From the NCBI GenBank assembly GCA_041397625.1, contig JAWKWH010000004.1, positions 310,001-374,000 on the forward strand: DNA of 64,000 nucleotides, read 5' to 3'. Both the position numbers and the translations under genes were made by a program. This DNA is from JAWKWH01 sp041397625 (GTDB lineage: Bacteria; Pseudomonadota; Alphaproteobacteria; Rhizobiales; Rhizobiaceae). Below are positions 52,380-60,653 of the stretch, piece after piece. The notes under the pieces were generated by a model. It was not told the DNA's origin. It saw only the letters and a list, made by a program, of their open reading frames with translations, and did no database searches. Numbering within the stretch: position 1 is the stretch's first letter; the number at the start of each line of letters is the position of its first letter.

Positions 52380-54440
52380 ATGACCGTGAAATCCGCCGAT
52401 ACCATCCTTGCCGATCACCCTCTGGTACGCTGGAACGGGCCCGAAGGCCTGCCGCGTTTCGGCGCCTTCGGCGACGATGACTTCGCCGATGTCTTCGACC
52501 GCGCCTTCGCGGCCCACGATGCCGAAATCGACGCGATCGCCGCCAATCCCGAACCGGCGACCATCGACAACACGCTCGCCGCGCTCGAGCTGTCGGGCGA
52601 GGCGCTGTCAAAAGTGGCCTCGATCTTCTGGTGCAAGGCCGGCGCCGACACCAACGAGACCATCCAGGCGCTGGAACGCGACCTGGCGCCGAAAATGGCG
52701 CGTCACTACACGGCGATCGGTCTCAACGAGGCGCTGTTTGCCCGTATTGCTGCGCTTCATGCCGCCCGCGACGCGCTCGGCCTCGATGCCGAAACGGCGC
52801 GCGCGCTGGAAAAGAGCTGGAAAGGCTTCGTGCGCTCCGGCGCCAGGCTGGCGGGAGAAGCGCGCAGGCGCTTTGCCGCCATCAGCGAGGAGTTGGCGAG
52901 CCTCGGCACGGCCTTCGGCCAGAACGTGCTCGCCGACGAGAGCAAATGGGAGCTGGTGCTCGACGAGGACGATCTCGACGGCCTGCCCGCCTTCCTGCGC
53001 GATTCGATGGCCACCGCCGCCGCAAGCCGCGGCCATGACGGCAGGTTCGTCGTCACCCTGTCGCGCTCGATTGCCGAACCGTTTCTGGCCTTTTCCGAGC
53101 GTCGCGACCTGCGTGAGACCGTGCACAACGCCTTCGTGGCGCGCGGCGAGGCGACCAACTGGCCGCTGATCGAGAAGATGATCGCGCTGCGGACGGAAAG
53201 GGCGGCCCTGCTCGGCTACGACAGCTATGCCGCCTACAAGCTTGACGACACGATGGCCAAGACGCCCGACGCCGTGATGCGGCTGCTCGAGCCGGTGTGG
53301 GAACGCGCCAAGCAATGCGCCGCTGCCGACGAGGCCGACCTCGCCCGTATCGCCGCCACCGAGGGTCACAACCACGCCATCGCCGCCTGGGACTGGCGCC
53401 ATTATGCCGAAAAGCTGAAATCCGAACGTCACGCCTTCGACGAGGCCGAGCTCAAGCCCTATCTGAAGCTCGACAACATCGTCGAGGCCTGCTTCGCGGT
53501 GGCCACCAGGCTCTTCGGCGTCACCTTCCGCCCGCGTCCCGACATCGCCGGCTGGCACGAGGACGTGCGTGCTTTCGAGGTCCTCAACGCCGACGGCAGC
53601 AGGCGCGGCATGTTCATGTCCGATTATTTCGCCCGGCCGTCGAAGCGCTCCGGCGCCTGGATGAGCCGGCTGCAGTCGGCCCATGGGCTCGGCACCGGCC
53701 GCAAGCCGATGATCTACAACATCATGAACTTCGCCAAGCCGGCCAGGGGCGAGCCGGCGCTACTGTCGATGGACGAGGCGCATACGCTGTTTCACGAGTT
53801 CGGCCACGCCCTGCACGGGCTGATGAGTGAAGTCACCTGGCCGTCGCTGTCGGGAACCGCCGTGGCGCGCGATTTCGTCGAACTGCCCTCGCAGCTCTAC
53901 GAGCACTGGCTGACCGTGCCCGAGATCCTGGAGAAATACGCGGTGCACTACCGTACCGGCGAGCCGATGCCGAAGGCGCTGCTCGACAAGCTGCTCGCCG
54001 CGCGGACCTTCAATGCCGGGTTCCAGACGGTGGAATTCACCGCCTCGGCGCTGATGGACATGGCCTATCATCGCGGCGGCGGGGCGGTGGAGGACGCAAG
54101 GACGTTCGAGGCGGAGACCATGGCGGCGCTCGGCCTGCCCGCCGCCATCGCCATGCGCCATCGCTCGCCCCATTTCCTGCATGTCTTCGCCGGCGACGGC
54201 TATTCAGCCGGCTACTATTCCTACATGTGGTCGGAAGTGCTCGATGCCGACGCCTTCGCCGCCTTCGAGGAGGCCGGCGATGCGTTTGCGCCGGAAACAG
54301 CCGGCAAATTGCTGAAGCACATCTATTCGGCCGGCGATTCCGCCGATCCGGAGGCGCTCTATATCGCCTTCCGCGGCAGGATGCCCACCGCGGAGGCGAT
54401 GATGAGGAAACGCGGGCTTGTCGCCGACGTCAGCGACTGA
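52380..54440 (+). CDS. M3-family oligopeptidase (Dcp/OpdA-like)
   Basis: Zinc oligopeptidase of 686 residues, cytoplasmic (no signal). The zinc motif is HTLFHEFGHALHGLMSEV with His472, Glu473 and His476, and the downstream ARDFVELPSQLYEHW carries the third ligand glutamate. Earlier regions (FHEFG-preceding NIMNFAKP, and LARIAATEGHNHAIAAWDWRHYAEKL) match the family. Dcp cleaves C-terminal dipeptides and OpdA cleaves signal-peptide fragments; sequence alone does not separate them. Convergent with asd, only 3 bp apart. Confidence 0.93.
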   Translation: MTVKSADTILADHPLVRWNGPEGLPRFGAFGDDDFADVFDRAFAAHDAEIDAIAANPEPATIDNTLAALELSGEALSKVASIFWCKAGADTNETIQALERDLAPKMARHYTAIGLNEALFARIAALHAARDALGLDAETARALEKSWKGFVRSGARLAGEARRRFAAISEELASLGTAFGQNVLADESKWELVLDEDDLDGLPAFLRDSMATAAASRGHDGRFVVTLSRSIAEPFLAFSERRDLRETVHNAFVARGEATNWPLIEKMIALRTERAALLGYDSYAAYKLDDTMAKTPDAVMRLLEPVWERAKQCAAADEADLARIAATEGHNHAIAAWDWRHYAEKLKSERHAFDEAELKPYLKLDNIVEACFAVATRLFGVTFRPRPDIAGWHEDVRAFEVLNADGSRRGMFMSDYFARPSKRSGAWMSRLQSAHGLGTGRKPMIYNIMNFAKPARGEPALLSMDEAHTLFHEFGHALHGLMSEVTWPSLSGTAVARDFVELPSQLYEHWLTVPEILEKYAVHYRTGEPMPKALLDKLLAARTFNAGFQTVEFTASALMDMAYHRGGGAVEDARTFEAETMAALGLPAAIAMRHRSPHFLHVFAGDGYSAGYYSYMWSEVLDADAFAAFEEAGDAFAPETAGKLLKHIYSAGDSADPEALYIAFRGRMPTAEAMMRKRGLVADVSD

Positions 54441-54443
54441 CCG

Positions 54444-55478
54444 TCACGCCGCCTGCTTCTTGGGCTGGATCAGCCCGCGGGCAAGCAGCAATTCGGCGAT
54501 CTGCACCGTGTTGAGCGCCGCGCCCTTGCGCAGATTGTCGGAAACGACCCAGAGGTTGAGCCCGTTGTCGATCGTCGGATCCTCGCGGATGCGGCTGATG
54601 AAGGAGGCATCCTCGCCGGCCGATTCGTAAGGCGTGACGTAGCCGCCGTCCTCGCGCTTGTCGACCACCAGGCAGCCCGGCGCATCGCGCAGGATGTCGC
54701 GCGCCTCGTCGGCCGAGATCGGTTTTTCGAACTCGATATTGACCGCTTCGGAATGGCCGATGAACACCGGTACGCGCACGCAGGTCGCCGTCAGCCTGAT
54801 CTTCGGATCGAGCATCTTCTTGGTCTCGGCGACCATCTTCCACTCTTCCTTGGTCGAACCGTCCTCCATGAAGACGTCGATATGCGGAATGACGTTGAAG
54901 GCGATGCGCTTGGTGAACTTCCTGGTCTCGACCGGATCGGCGACGAACACGGCGCGGCTCTGCTCGAACAGCTCGTCCATACCCTCCTTGCCGGCGCCGG
55001 AGACCGACTGGTAGGTCGCCACCACCAGGCGGCGGATCGTCGCCGCGTCGTGCAGCGGCTTCAGCGCCACGACGAGCTGCGCGGTCGAGCAGTTGGGATT
55101 GGCGATGATATTCCTCTTGCGGAAGCCTTCGATCGCGTCCGGATTGACCTCCGGCACGATCAGCGGCACCTCGGCGTCGTAGCGCCAGGCCGAGGAATTG
55201 TCGATCACCACGCAGCCCTTGGCGCCGATACGCGGCGACTGCTCCTTGGAGACCGAGCCGCCGGCCGACATCAGGCAGATATCGGTGTCGGAAAAATCAT
55301 GGGTGTCGAGCGCCCGGACCTTGAGCGTTCGGTCGCCGTAGGAGACCTCCGTGCCGGCCGAGCGGCGCGAGGCGAGCGGCACGATCTCGTCGGCCGGAAA
55401 CCCGCGCTCTTCCAGTATGTTGAGCATTTCGCGGCCCACATTTCCAGTGGCGCCGGCAATCGCGATCTTGAATCCCAT
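54444..55478 (-). CDS. asd: Aspartate-semialdehyde dehydrogenase
   Basis: Converts aspartyl phosphate to aspartate semialdehyde (lysine, threonine, methionine and diaminopimelate synthesis); 344 residues. NADP motif AGATGNVGREML, SAGGSVSKE, the catalytic cysteine Cys130 in NPNCSTAQLV, and the active-site histidine in VFIGHSEAVNIEF. The ATG at 55478 begins MGFKIAIAGATG, as expected; a longer frame upstream is spurious. asd and leuB occur close together here, as in many relatives. Confidence 0.97.
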   Translation of the reverse strand: MGFKIAIAGATGNVGREMLNILEERGFPADEIVPLASRRSAGTEVSYGDRTLKVRALDTHDFSDTDICLMSAGGSVSKEQSPRIGAKGCVVIDNSSAWRYDAEVPLIVPEVNPDAIEGFRKRNIIANPNCSTAQLVVALKPLHDAATIRRLVVATYQSVSGAGKEGMDELFEQSRAVFVADPVETRKFTKRIAFNVIPHIDVFMEDGSTKEEWKMVAETKKMLDPKIRLTATCVRVPVFIGHSEAVNIEFEKPISADEARDILRDAPGCLVVDKREDGGYVTPYESAGEDASFISRIREDPTIDNGLNLWVVSDNLRKGAALNTVQIAELLLARGLIQPKKQAA

Positions 55479-55869
55479 GGCGGAAATCCTGTCCTTCTCC
55501 CCTTTTTCAACCCGCCGGCCGTAGCGCGGGCCTTCATCCCCCGGCACTCAGCCCCGGGGAAATGCGGGCAGGCCAGGGAGGTCAGACCGTTTTGGTCGTC
55601 GTTTTGGCCGTGCATTTGGTCGAAACGGCAATGCGGTCGCCGCCGGCCGCAAGGCCGGGGATAGCGCATCTGATGCGTGCATTCTTGAAAGTGTGCATCG
55701 GTTTTCCGTTTCGCCGGTGCTTATGTTGCGGTTTTGCCGCCAAGTCAATCGCAACCTCTGTGGACACGCATTGCGCGCCGCCACGCCGTCGCCTTTACCC
55801 GGCTTCGGTCACCGGGATAATGTCGAATCACGGGCGCAGGGGATGGCCCGCAGGCAAGGGGATCGTTTC
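55479..55869. other. Non-coding or weakly coding gap between asd and DUF805
   Basis: This 391-bp gap between two divergent genes holds short GC-rich inverted repeats (for example around 55540-55560 and 55635-55655), a stretch with several GGTCGT/TTTTGG words and the leaders of both genes. I see no RNA gene. One possible small gene, 55582-55698 on the minus strand, is listed separately. Confidence 0.4.
55582..55698 (-). CDS. Possible 38-residue small protein
   Basis: An ORF starting MHTFKNARIRCAIPG, ending with a basic Lys/Thr-rich segment, on the strand of asd. GGAAAA lies just upstream of the ATG, and about three quarters of third positions are G or C. It has two cysteines. No family recognised; listed only because the surrounding 391 bp are otherwise empty. 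Confidence 0.2.
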   Translation of the reverse strand: MHTFKNARIRCAIPGLAAGGDRIAVSTKCTAKTTTKTV

Positions 55870-56520
55870 ATGCGTGGTGAAGTGCTTCATTACGACGACA
55901 ATATCGGTCAGGGCTTTATCAGCGGCGACGACGGCAACCGTTACTCCTTCGCGCGCGCCGACATGCAGCAGCTGCAGCCGATCGGCAAGGGAACGAGGGT
56001 CGATTTCGCCGCCAAGGGGGACTACGCCCAGGAGATCTTCATCGTCGAATCGGCGCAGGCCGCCACGCCGCCGGCACAGTTCGGCCGGTTCGAGGCCGCT
56101 GCCCCTTCGGGCGAGGCGCTCGGCCTGTTCGGCTATTTCAAGCGGGCGATCACCACCGACTACGTCAACTTCCGCGCCCGCGCCCGGCGCAAGGAGTTCT
56201 GGGGATACATGCTGTTTGTCTATGTCGGTATCGCCCTGGTGGTGGCCGTGGGTGCGGTGTTCGACGCGGCGATCGGCAATTTCGACAGCGAGGAACCTTA
56301 TCTGACAATCGGCCTGGGAGCGGTCGCATGGCTGGCGATCATCCTGCCGTCGATCGCCGTCATGGTGCGCCGCCAGCACGATATCGGCCTGTCGGGCTGG
56401 TTCTACCTGCTCATTCTCGTGCCCTATATCGGCGGATTGATCCTGTTCGTCTTCTCGCTGATCCCGTCGCAGAAGCACGAAAACAAATGGGGGCCGGTGC
56501 CGGCAGGGGTGAAGGTCTAG
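55870..56520 (+). CDS. DUF805 membrane protein with N-terminal cold-shock-like domain
   Basis: A 216-residue protein. The N-terminal part (MRGEVLHYDDNIGQGFISGD, then YSFARAD and GTRVDFAAKG) reads as an OB/cold-shock-like domain; after a short Ala/Pro linker comes the DUF805 part, with FKRAITTDYVNFRARARRKEFWGY, three hydrophobic helices, VRRQHDIGLSGWFYL and a C-terminal NKWGPVP. Similar two-domain proteins are known in bacteria but their function is not. The start at 55870 is chosen because it begins the OB-like domain; the longer upstream frame is non-coding. Confidence 0.78.
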   Translation: MRGEVLHYDDNIGQGFISGDDGNRYSFARADMQQLQPIGKGTRVDFAAKGDYAQEIFIVESAQAATPPAQFGRFEAAAPSGEALGLFGYFKRAITTDYVNFRARARRKEFWGYMLFVYVGIALVVAVGAVFDAAIGNFDSEEPYLTIGLGAVAWLAIILPSIAVMVRRQHDIGLSGWFYLLILVPYIGGLILFVFSLIPSQKHENKWGPVPAGVKV

Positions 56521-56530
56521 GATCGGGACC

Positions 56531-56593
56531 CTAGGCTGTATCGACGTTCAGGTTTCGGGTGCGGCGCGAGACCTGAACGTCGATACAGCCTAG
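56531..56593. repeat. Perfect 23-bp inverted repeat between convergent genes, overlapping a stop codon
   Basis: Left arm 56531-56553 and right arm 56571-56593 are exact reverse complements of 23 bp, with a 17-nt loop. It starts 11 bp after the DUF805 stop, and the right arm contains the stop codon (56590-56592) of the convergent YcaQ-like gene. The arms begin CTAGGCTGTA. No T-run flanks them. A very stable bidirectional RNA end or a small mobile palindrome are both possible. Confidence 0.85.
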
Positions 56594-57729
56594 TCGAGCT
56601 GGAAATGTTCGAAACGTTCAAGCGCGGCTTCGATCGCCGCCTCGTGCTGCGCCGCGTCGCCCTTGCCGACCCAGTGCCAGGCCTGCACCAGTAGCTTGCC
56701 CGCCTGCCGGTCGGCCTTGAGATCGAGTGCCGCGACGATTTCGTCGCCCGCCAGCACCGGCAGGGTGAAATAGCCGAACTTGCGTTTGGCTGCCGGCACA
56801 TAGGCCTCGAACACATGGTCGTAGCCGAGAAGCGCCGCGGTGCGCCTGCGCTGGATGATCAGCGGATCGAAGGGCGACAGGATATGGATGCGGGCGGGAT
56901 CGGTGTCCCGGTGCGGGGCATCCAGGACATCGGGCTCCGCCCAGTAGTTCGCATCATCGCCCTCGACAACAACCGGCTTCAACTTGCGGCCGCGCATCCG
57001 CCGCTCGATCACCTCGAGGATCGCCCCCTTGCGCCCGGCGTCGAGATGGCAGATGGAATCGAGGCTCACCAGCGCCTGCGATCGCAACGCGCGGTCCAGA
57101 AGATAGTCGAGAATCTGCCGGTCGGTGGCCGGACGCGGCGTCTTCTCCCAGCCGAAATGCCGCTCGATCAGGTCGTAGGACTTGACCATGCCGTCGCGCG
57201 ACGAGATCGCCAGCCGGCCGTTGAAGAAGGCGAGTTCCAGCGCCCGCTTCGACGGCTTGCGGCTCGCCCATTCATGGTCCTTTTCCACCCGCCTTTCCTC
57301 GATGTCGCGGATCGAGATCGGTCCGTTGTCGCGCACCATTTTCATCACCCGGCGCATCCGGCCGGGCGGGACCGCACCGAACCACCTGTCCGGACCGTCG
57401 CGATGCGCCTTCATCGCCGGCAGGAAGAAGCGGATGTCACGCGTCGGTACGTAGGAGAGCGCATGTGTCCAGTATTCGAAAACGCTTCGGTCGACGCTCT
57501 GGGCGTGATGTAGATCGGCACGGCGATAGGCAGGGATGCGGTTGAACAATATGTGGTGGTGGCAGCGCTCGATCACGTTGATCGTGTCGATCTGCACGTA
57601 ACCCAGGTGTTCCACGGCCTTGCAAACCGCATCCGGCCCCTCGCCGAACGGCGCATCGGCATCGAGCTTCTGCGCCGCGATCCATGCGCGGCGCGCCTCG
57701 GTCTTCGTGATCGTGATCGGTTTGCGCAT
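56590..57729 (-). CDS. Winged-helix DNA-binding protein, YcaQ-like (HTH_42) glycosylase
   Basis: A 379-residue protein with the winged-helix layout of the YcaQ/AlkX/AZL family, DNA glycosylases that unhook interstrand crosslinks and alkylated bases. The catalytic QxD motif is visible as Gln46-Ile-Asp48 in VQIDTINVIERCHHHILFNR, and HALSYVPTRDIRFFLPAMKAH, FNGRLAISSRDG and LSPFDPLIIQRRRTAALLGY match the family. The active-site pair is intact. The TAG stop lies within the 23-bp palindrome. It shares a strand with leuB (39 bp gap). Confidence 0.85.
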   Translation of the reverse strand: MRKPITITKTEARRAWIAAQKLDADAPFGEGPDAVCKAVEHLGYVQIDTINVIERCHHHILFNRIPAYRRADLHHAQSVDRSVFEYWTHALSYVPTRDIRFFLPAMKAHRDGPDRWFGAVPPGRMRRVMKMVRDNGPISIRDIEERRVEKDHEWASRKPSKRALELAFFNGRLAISSRDGMVKSYDLIERHFGWEKTPRPATDRQILDYLLDRALRSQALVSLDSICHLDAGRKGAILEVIERRMRGRKLKPVVVEGDDANYWAEPDVLDAPHRDTDPARIHILSPFDPLIIQRRRTAALLGYDHVFEAYVPAAKRKFGYFTLPVLAGDEIVAALDLKADRQAGKLLVQAWHWVGKGDAAQHEAAIEAALERFEHFQLD

Positions 57730-57768
57730 CGCCCCGTTCAGCCGATGCGCAGGCGATGTGTCAACCCG

Positions 57769-58872
57769 TTAGCCGTTGTATGCTGACACGATGGCGTCAC
57801 CCATTTCGGAGGTCGAGACCTGCGTGCAGCCGTCGGCCATGATGTCGCCGGTGCGCAAGCCCCGATCGAGCACCTCCGAAATGGCTTTCTCCAGCCGATC
57901 GGCCTCGTCGACCATGTTGAACGAATAGCGCAGGCACATCGCAAACGACGCGATCATGGCGATCGGATTGGCGATGCCCTTGCCGGCGATATCGGGAGCC
58001 GAACCGTGCACTGGCTCGTAAAGCGCCTTGCGGCTGCCGGTCTTCGGATCGGGCGCACCCAGCGAGGCCGACGGCAGCATGCCGAGCGAACCGGTCAGCA
58101 TGGCGGCGACGTCCGACAGCATGTCGCCGAACAGATTGTCGGTGACGATCACATCGAACTGCTTGGGCCAGCGCACCAGCTGCATGCCGCCCGCATCGGC
58201 CAGCATGTGGGTCAGTTCCACGTCGGCGTATCTGGCCTTGTGGGTCGCCGCCACGACGTCCTTCCACAATACGCCCGATTTCATGACATTGTGCTTTTCC
58301 ATCGAGCACACCTTGTTGGACCGCGTGCGCGCCAGCTCGAAGGCGACGCCGGAAATGCGCTCGATCTCGAACGTATCGTAGACCTGGGTGTCGATGCCGC
58401 GCTTCTGGCCGTTGCCGAGATCGATGATCTCCTTCGGCTCGCCGAAATAGACGCCGCCGGTCAGTTCGCGCACGATCAGGATATCGAGCCCTTCCACCAC
58501 TTCCGGCTTCAGCGACGACGAGGCGGCGAGCGCCGGATAGCAGATGGCGGGACGCAGATTGGCGAACAGCTCCATGTCCTTGCGCAGGCGCAGCAGACCG
58601 GCCTCCGGGCGCACCTCGTAGGGCACGCCGTCCCATTTCGGTCCGCCGACGGCGCCGAACAGCACGGCGTCGGCGGCAAGCGCTTTGGCCATGTCGTCCT
58701 CGGAGATCGCCTGGCCATGGGCATCGTAGGCCGAACCGCCGACAAGGCCTTCGTCGAGCTCGAATCCCGCGCCCATATCGGCGTTCATCATGGCGATGAT
58801 CTTGCGCACCTCGGCCATGGCTTCCGGACCGATTCCGTCGCCGGGAAGAAGAAGAAGCTTGCGACTTGCCAT
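57769..58872 (-). CDS. leuB: 3-isopropylmalate dehydrogenase
   Basis: NAD-dependent oxidative decarboxylation of 3-isopropylmalate, third step of leucine synthesis; 367 residues. Motifs: LLLPGDGIGPEAM, RELTGGVYFGEPKE, the substrate arginines in LLRLRKDMELFANLRPA, TDNLFGDMLSDVAAMLTGS with catalytic aspartates, and EPVHGSAPDIAGKGIANPIA. The ATG at 58872 is preferred to a TTG one codon earlier; a GAAAGGG site lies upstream. LeuC and LeuD are elsewhere in this window, so the leu genes are dispersed as in many Hyphomicrobiales. Confidence 0.97.
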   Translation of the reverse strand: MASRKLLLLPGDGIGPEAMAEVRKIIAMMNADMGAGFELDEGLVGGSAYDAHGQAISEDDMAKALAADAVLFGAVGGPKWDGVPYEVRPEAGLLRLRKDMELFANLRPAICYPALAASSSLKPEVVEGLDILIVRELTGGVYFGEPKEIIDLGNGQKRGIDTQVYDTFEIERISGVAFELARTRSNKVCSMEKHNVMKSGVLWKDVVAATHKARYADVELTHMLADAGGMQLVRWPKQFDVIVTDNLFGDMLSDVAAMLTGSLGMLPSASLGAPDPKTGSRKALYEPVHGSAPDIAGKGIANPIAMIASFAMCLRYSFNMVDEADRLEKAISEVLDRGLRTGDIMADGCTQVSTSEMGDAIVSAYNG

Positions 58873-58982
58873 CAAATGCCCTTTCCTGTGCAGATAGTGC
58901 GACAGCCTGTAGACCGGTAAGCGGCGGGTGGCAACCGGTTGCTCCAGGCCTTCCAGACACGAGGAGAAAGGACGGGCCGCCC

Positions 58983-59993
58983 ATGGGCCGGGCCGGCGGA
59001 TTGCGTTTCCAGATCATGCCGTTGGCCGCGCTTGCGGTAGCGGCCGCCATGCCGCGCGCTGCGGCGGGCGAGCTTACCTTTCCCGCCGCCTGCACGCTCG
59101 GTGTCGATTGCTTCATCCAGATGTTACCGGACATCGATCCCGGTCGCGGCGCGGTCGATCCTTTCTGCGGCTCCGCCACCCGCGACGGCTATCCGGGCAC
59201 CGACATCAGGCTGCAATCCATGACCGACATGCGGCGCGGCGTCGCCGTCCTCGCCATGGCCGGCGGCACGGTAATCGAGGCGCGCGACGGTCTCGACGAC
59301 CGACTGGTGCGGGACGGGCAGGGCGCGGCGGCGGTGGCCGGACGCGAATGCGGCAACGGCCTTGCCATCGACCATGGCGACGGCGTGACCGCGCATTACT
59401 GCCATCTGCGCCGGGCAAGCCTCGCCGTGCGCGCCGGCGAGAAAGTGCGGAGCGGCCAGAAGATCGGCGAGATCGGCGCCTCGGGACTTGCCGCCTATCC
59501 GCACCTGCATGTCGCGGTCCGCCGCGACGGCAGGTTTGTCGATCCGTTCTCCGGTGTGCGTGAGGGCGACCGGTGCCTTCGCGCGGCGGGCGACATGAGG
59601 CCGTTGATCGGCCGTCGGCCACACGAACAGGCCGGGTTCGGCACCACCAGGATGCTCGGCGCCGGATTGACCGGCACCGATATCAGCGCGGGCAAGCTTA
59701 CGCTTGCCGGACCGCCGCCGACGATCGATGCCGGCGCGGAGGCGCTCGTTGCCTGGAGCTGGTTCATCAACCTGCGCCCCGGCGATCGTATCAAGCTGAC
59801 GCTCTACGGCCCGGCGGGCGGGGTGGTGGCGGCCGAAACGACGCGCCCGTTACGGGATCCGCGGCCGGAATTCGCCGTCTATGCCGGCAGGTCCGGTCGG
59901 CCGGTGCCAGGCCGCTACCGGATCGTCGTCGAATTGCTGCGCGACGGCGGATCGCTGGAAATGGCCGATACTTCAGTCGACATTGCGGGGTAG
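58983..59993 (+). CDS. M23-family peptidase-like protein, first zinc ligand replaced
   Basis: A 336-residue exported protein. A hydrophobic signal ends near AAAGELTFP; the LytM/M23 domain (about 70-190) has GNGLAIDHGDGVTAHYCHLR, GQKIGEIGASG and PHLHVAVRRDG, which hold two of the expected histidines. The first zinc motif, usually H-x-G-x-D, reads DGYPGTD with Tyr for His. It may therefore be inactive and act as an amidase activator (EnvC-like). The C-terminal part (about 200-336) is a beta-sandwich-like segment of unknown role. The ATG at 58983 has AGGAG upstream. Its 3' end overlaps the convergent RidA gene by 21 bp. Confidence 0.8.
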   Translation: MGRAGGLRFQIMPLAALAVAAAMPRAAAGELTFPAACTLGVDCFIQMLPDIDPGRGAVDPFCGSATRDGYPGTDIRLQSMTDMRRGVAVLAMAGGTVIEARDGLDDRLVRDGQGAAAVAGRECGNGLAIDHGDGVTAHYCHLRRASLAVRAGEKVRSGQKIGEIGASGLAAYPHLHVAVRRDGRFVDPFSGVREGDRCLRAAGDMRPLIGRRPHEQAGFGTTRMLGAGLTGTDISAGKLTLAGPPPTIDAGAEALVAWSWFINLRPGDRIKLTLYGPAGGVVAAETTRPLRDPRPEFAVYAGRSGRPVPGRYRIVVELLRDGGSLEMADTSVDIAG

Positions 59994-60404
59994 CTCGAAG
60001 AATTCCGCTCCGGTCCAGTCCGGCGTCTTGCGCGCTGTGATTTCGATCTCGACCTTCATCTCCGGCTTCACCAGTCCGGCGATGATCATGGTCGCTGCCG
60101 GACGGATATCGCCGAATATCTCGCCGAGCACGGCGAAAACCGGTTCGACATGGGCCGCGTCGGTGACAATGTAGCGGGCGCGCACCACATGTTCCAGGTC
60201 GAAGCCGGCTTCGCGAAGCGTTGCGCCGATGGTTTTCAGGCAGTTGCGCGCTTGCGCGGCCACATCGTCCGGCATTGCCATGGTGGCGTAGTCATAGCCT
60301 GTCGTGCCGGCAATAAAACACCAGTCGCCGTCAACCACGGCGCGCGAATAGCCCGCGGCCTTTTCCATCGGCGATCCGGTCGAGATCAATCTGCGGTTTG
60401 ACAT
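59973..60404 (-). CDS. RidA-family protein
   Basis: A 143-residue RidA/YjgF-like enamine/imine deaminase. Conserved features: SPMEKAAGYSRAVVDGDWCFIAGTTG, CLKTIGATLREAG, and the key arginine in DIRPAATMIIAGL. RidA hydrolyses reactive 2-aminoacrylate or similar intermediates formed by PLP enzymes; subgroups vary. It overlaps the convergent M23-like gene by 21 bp at the 3' end. leuD and DUF2798 lie upstream on the same strand, with only 1 bp between DUF2798 and this gene, so they may form one operon. Confidence 0.9.
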   Translation of the reverse strand: MSNRRLISTGSPMEKAAGYSRAVVDGDWCFIAGTTGYDYATMAMPDDVAAQARNCLKTIGATLREAGFDLEHVVRARYIVTDAAHVEPVFAVLGEIFGDIRPAATMIIAGLVKPEMKVEIEITARKTPDWTGAEFFELPRNVD

Positions 60405-60405
60405 C

Positions 60406-60642
60406 TCAATCCCCGATCACGATCCGGTTCAGTATCCGCCGCACCAGGGGTGCGACGACCAGCACCGCCGGAAAGGCAATGGCCCAGGAGGACAGCCAGG
60501 CTTTCATCCACAAAGCCGGAAGATCACCGTCAAGGCCGACCGCCAGCAATGTTGCCAGCCCCGACACCATGCACGACATCATGCCGGACAAAAGCAGGCC
60601 GAACGCGACATGTTCGTATCGCCGGGGCAGAAACGGTTTCAT
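60406..60642 (-). CDS. DUF2798 small membrane protein
   Basis: A 78-residue protein with two hydrophobic helices (HVAFGLLLSGMMSCMVSGLAT and AWAIAFPAVLVVAPLV-like region) and a basic C-terminal end (RRILNRIVIGD). It matches the small DUF2798 family by size and pattern. Function unknown. The start is uncertain: an ATG 7 codons earlier at 60663 would overlap leuD. It lies between leuD (11 bp) and the RidA gene (1 bp) on the same strand. Confidence 0.72.
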   Translation of the reverse strand: MKPFLPRRYEHVAFGLLLSGMMSCMVSGLATLLAVGLDGDLPALWMKAWLSSWAIAFPAVLVVAPLVRRILNRIVIGD

Positions 60643-60653
60643 TGCCGGACGGC

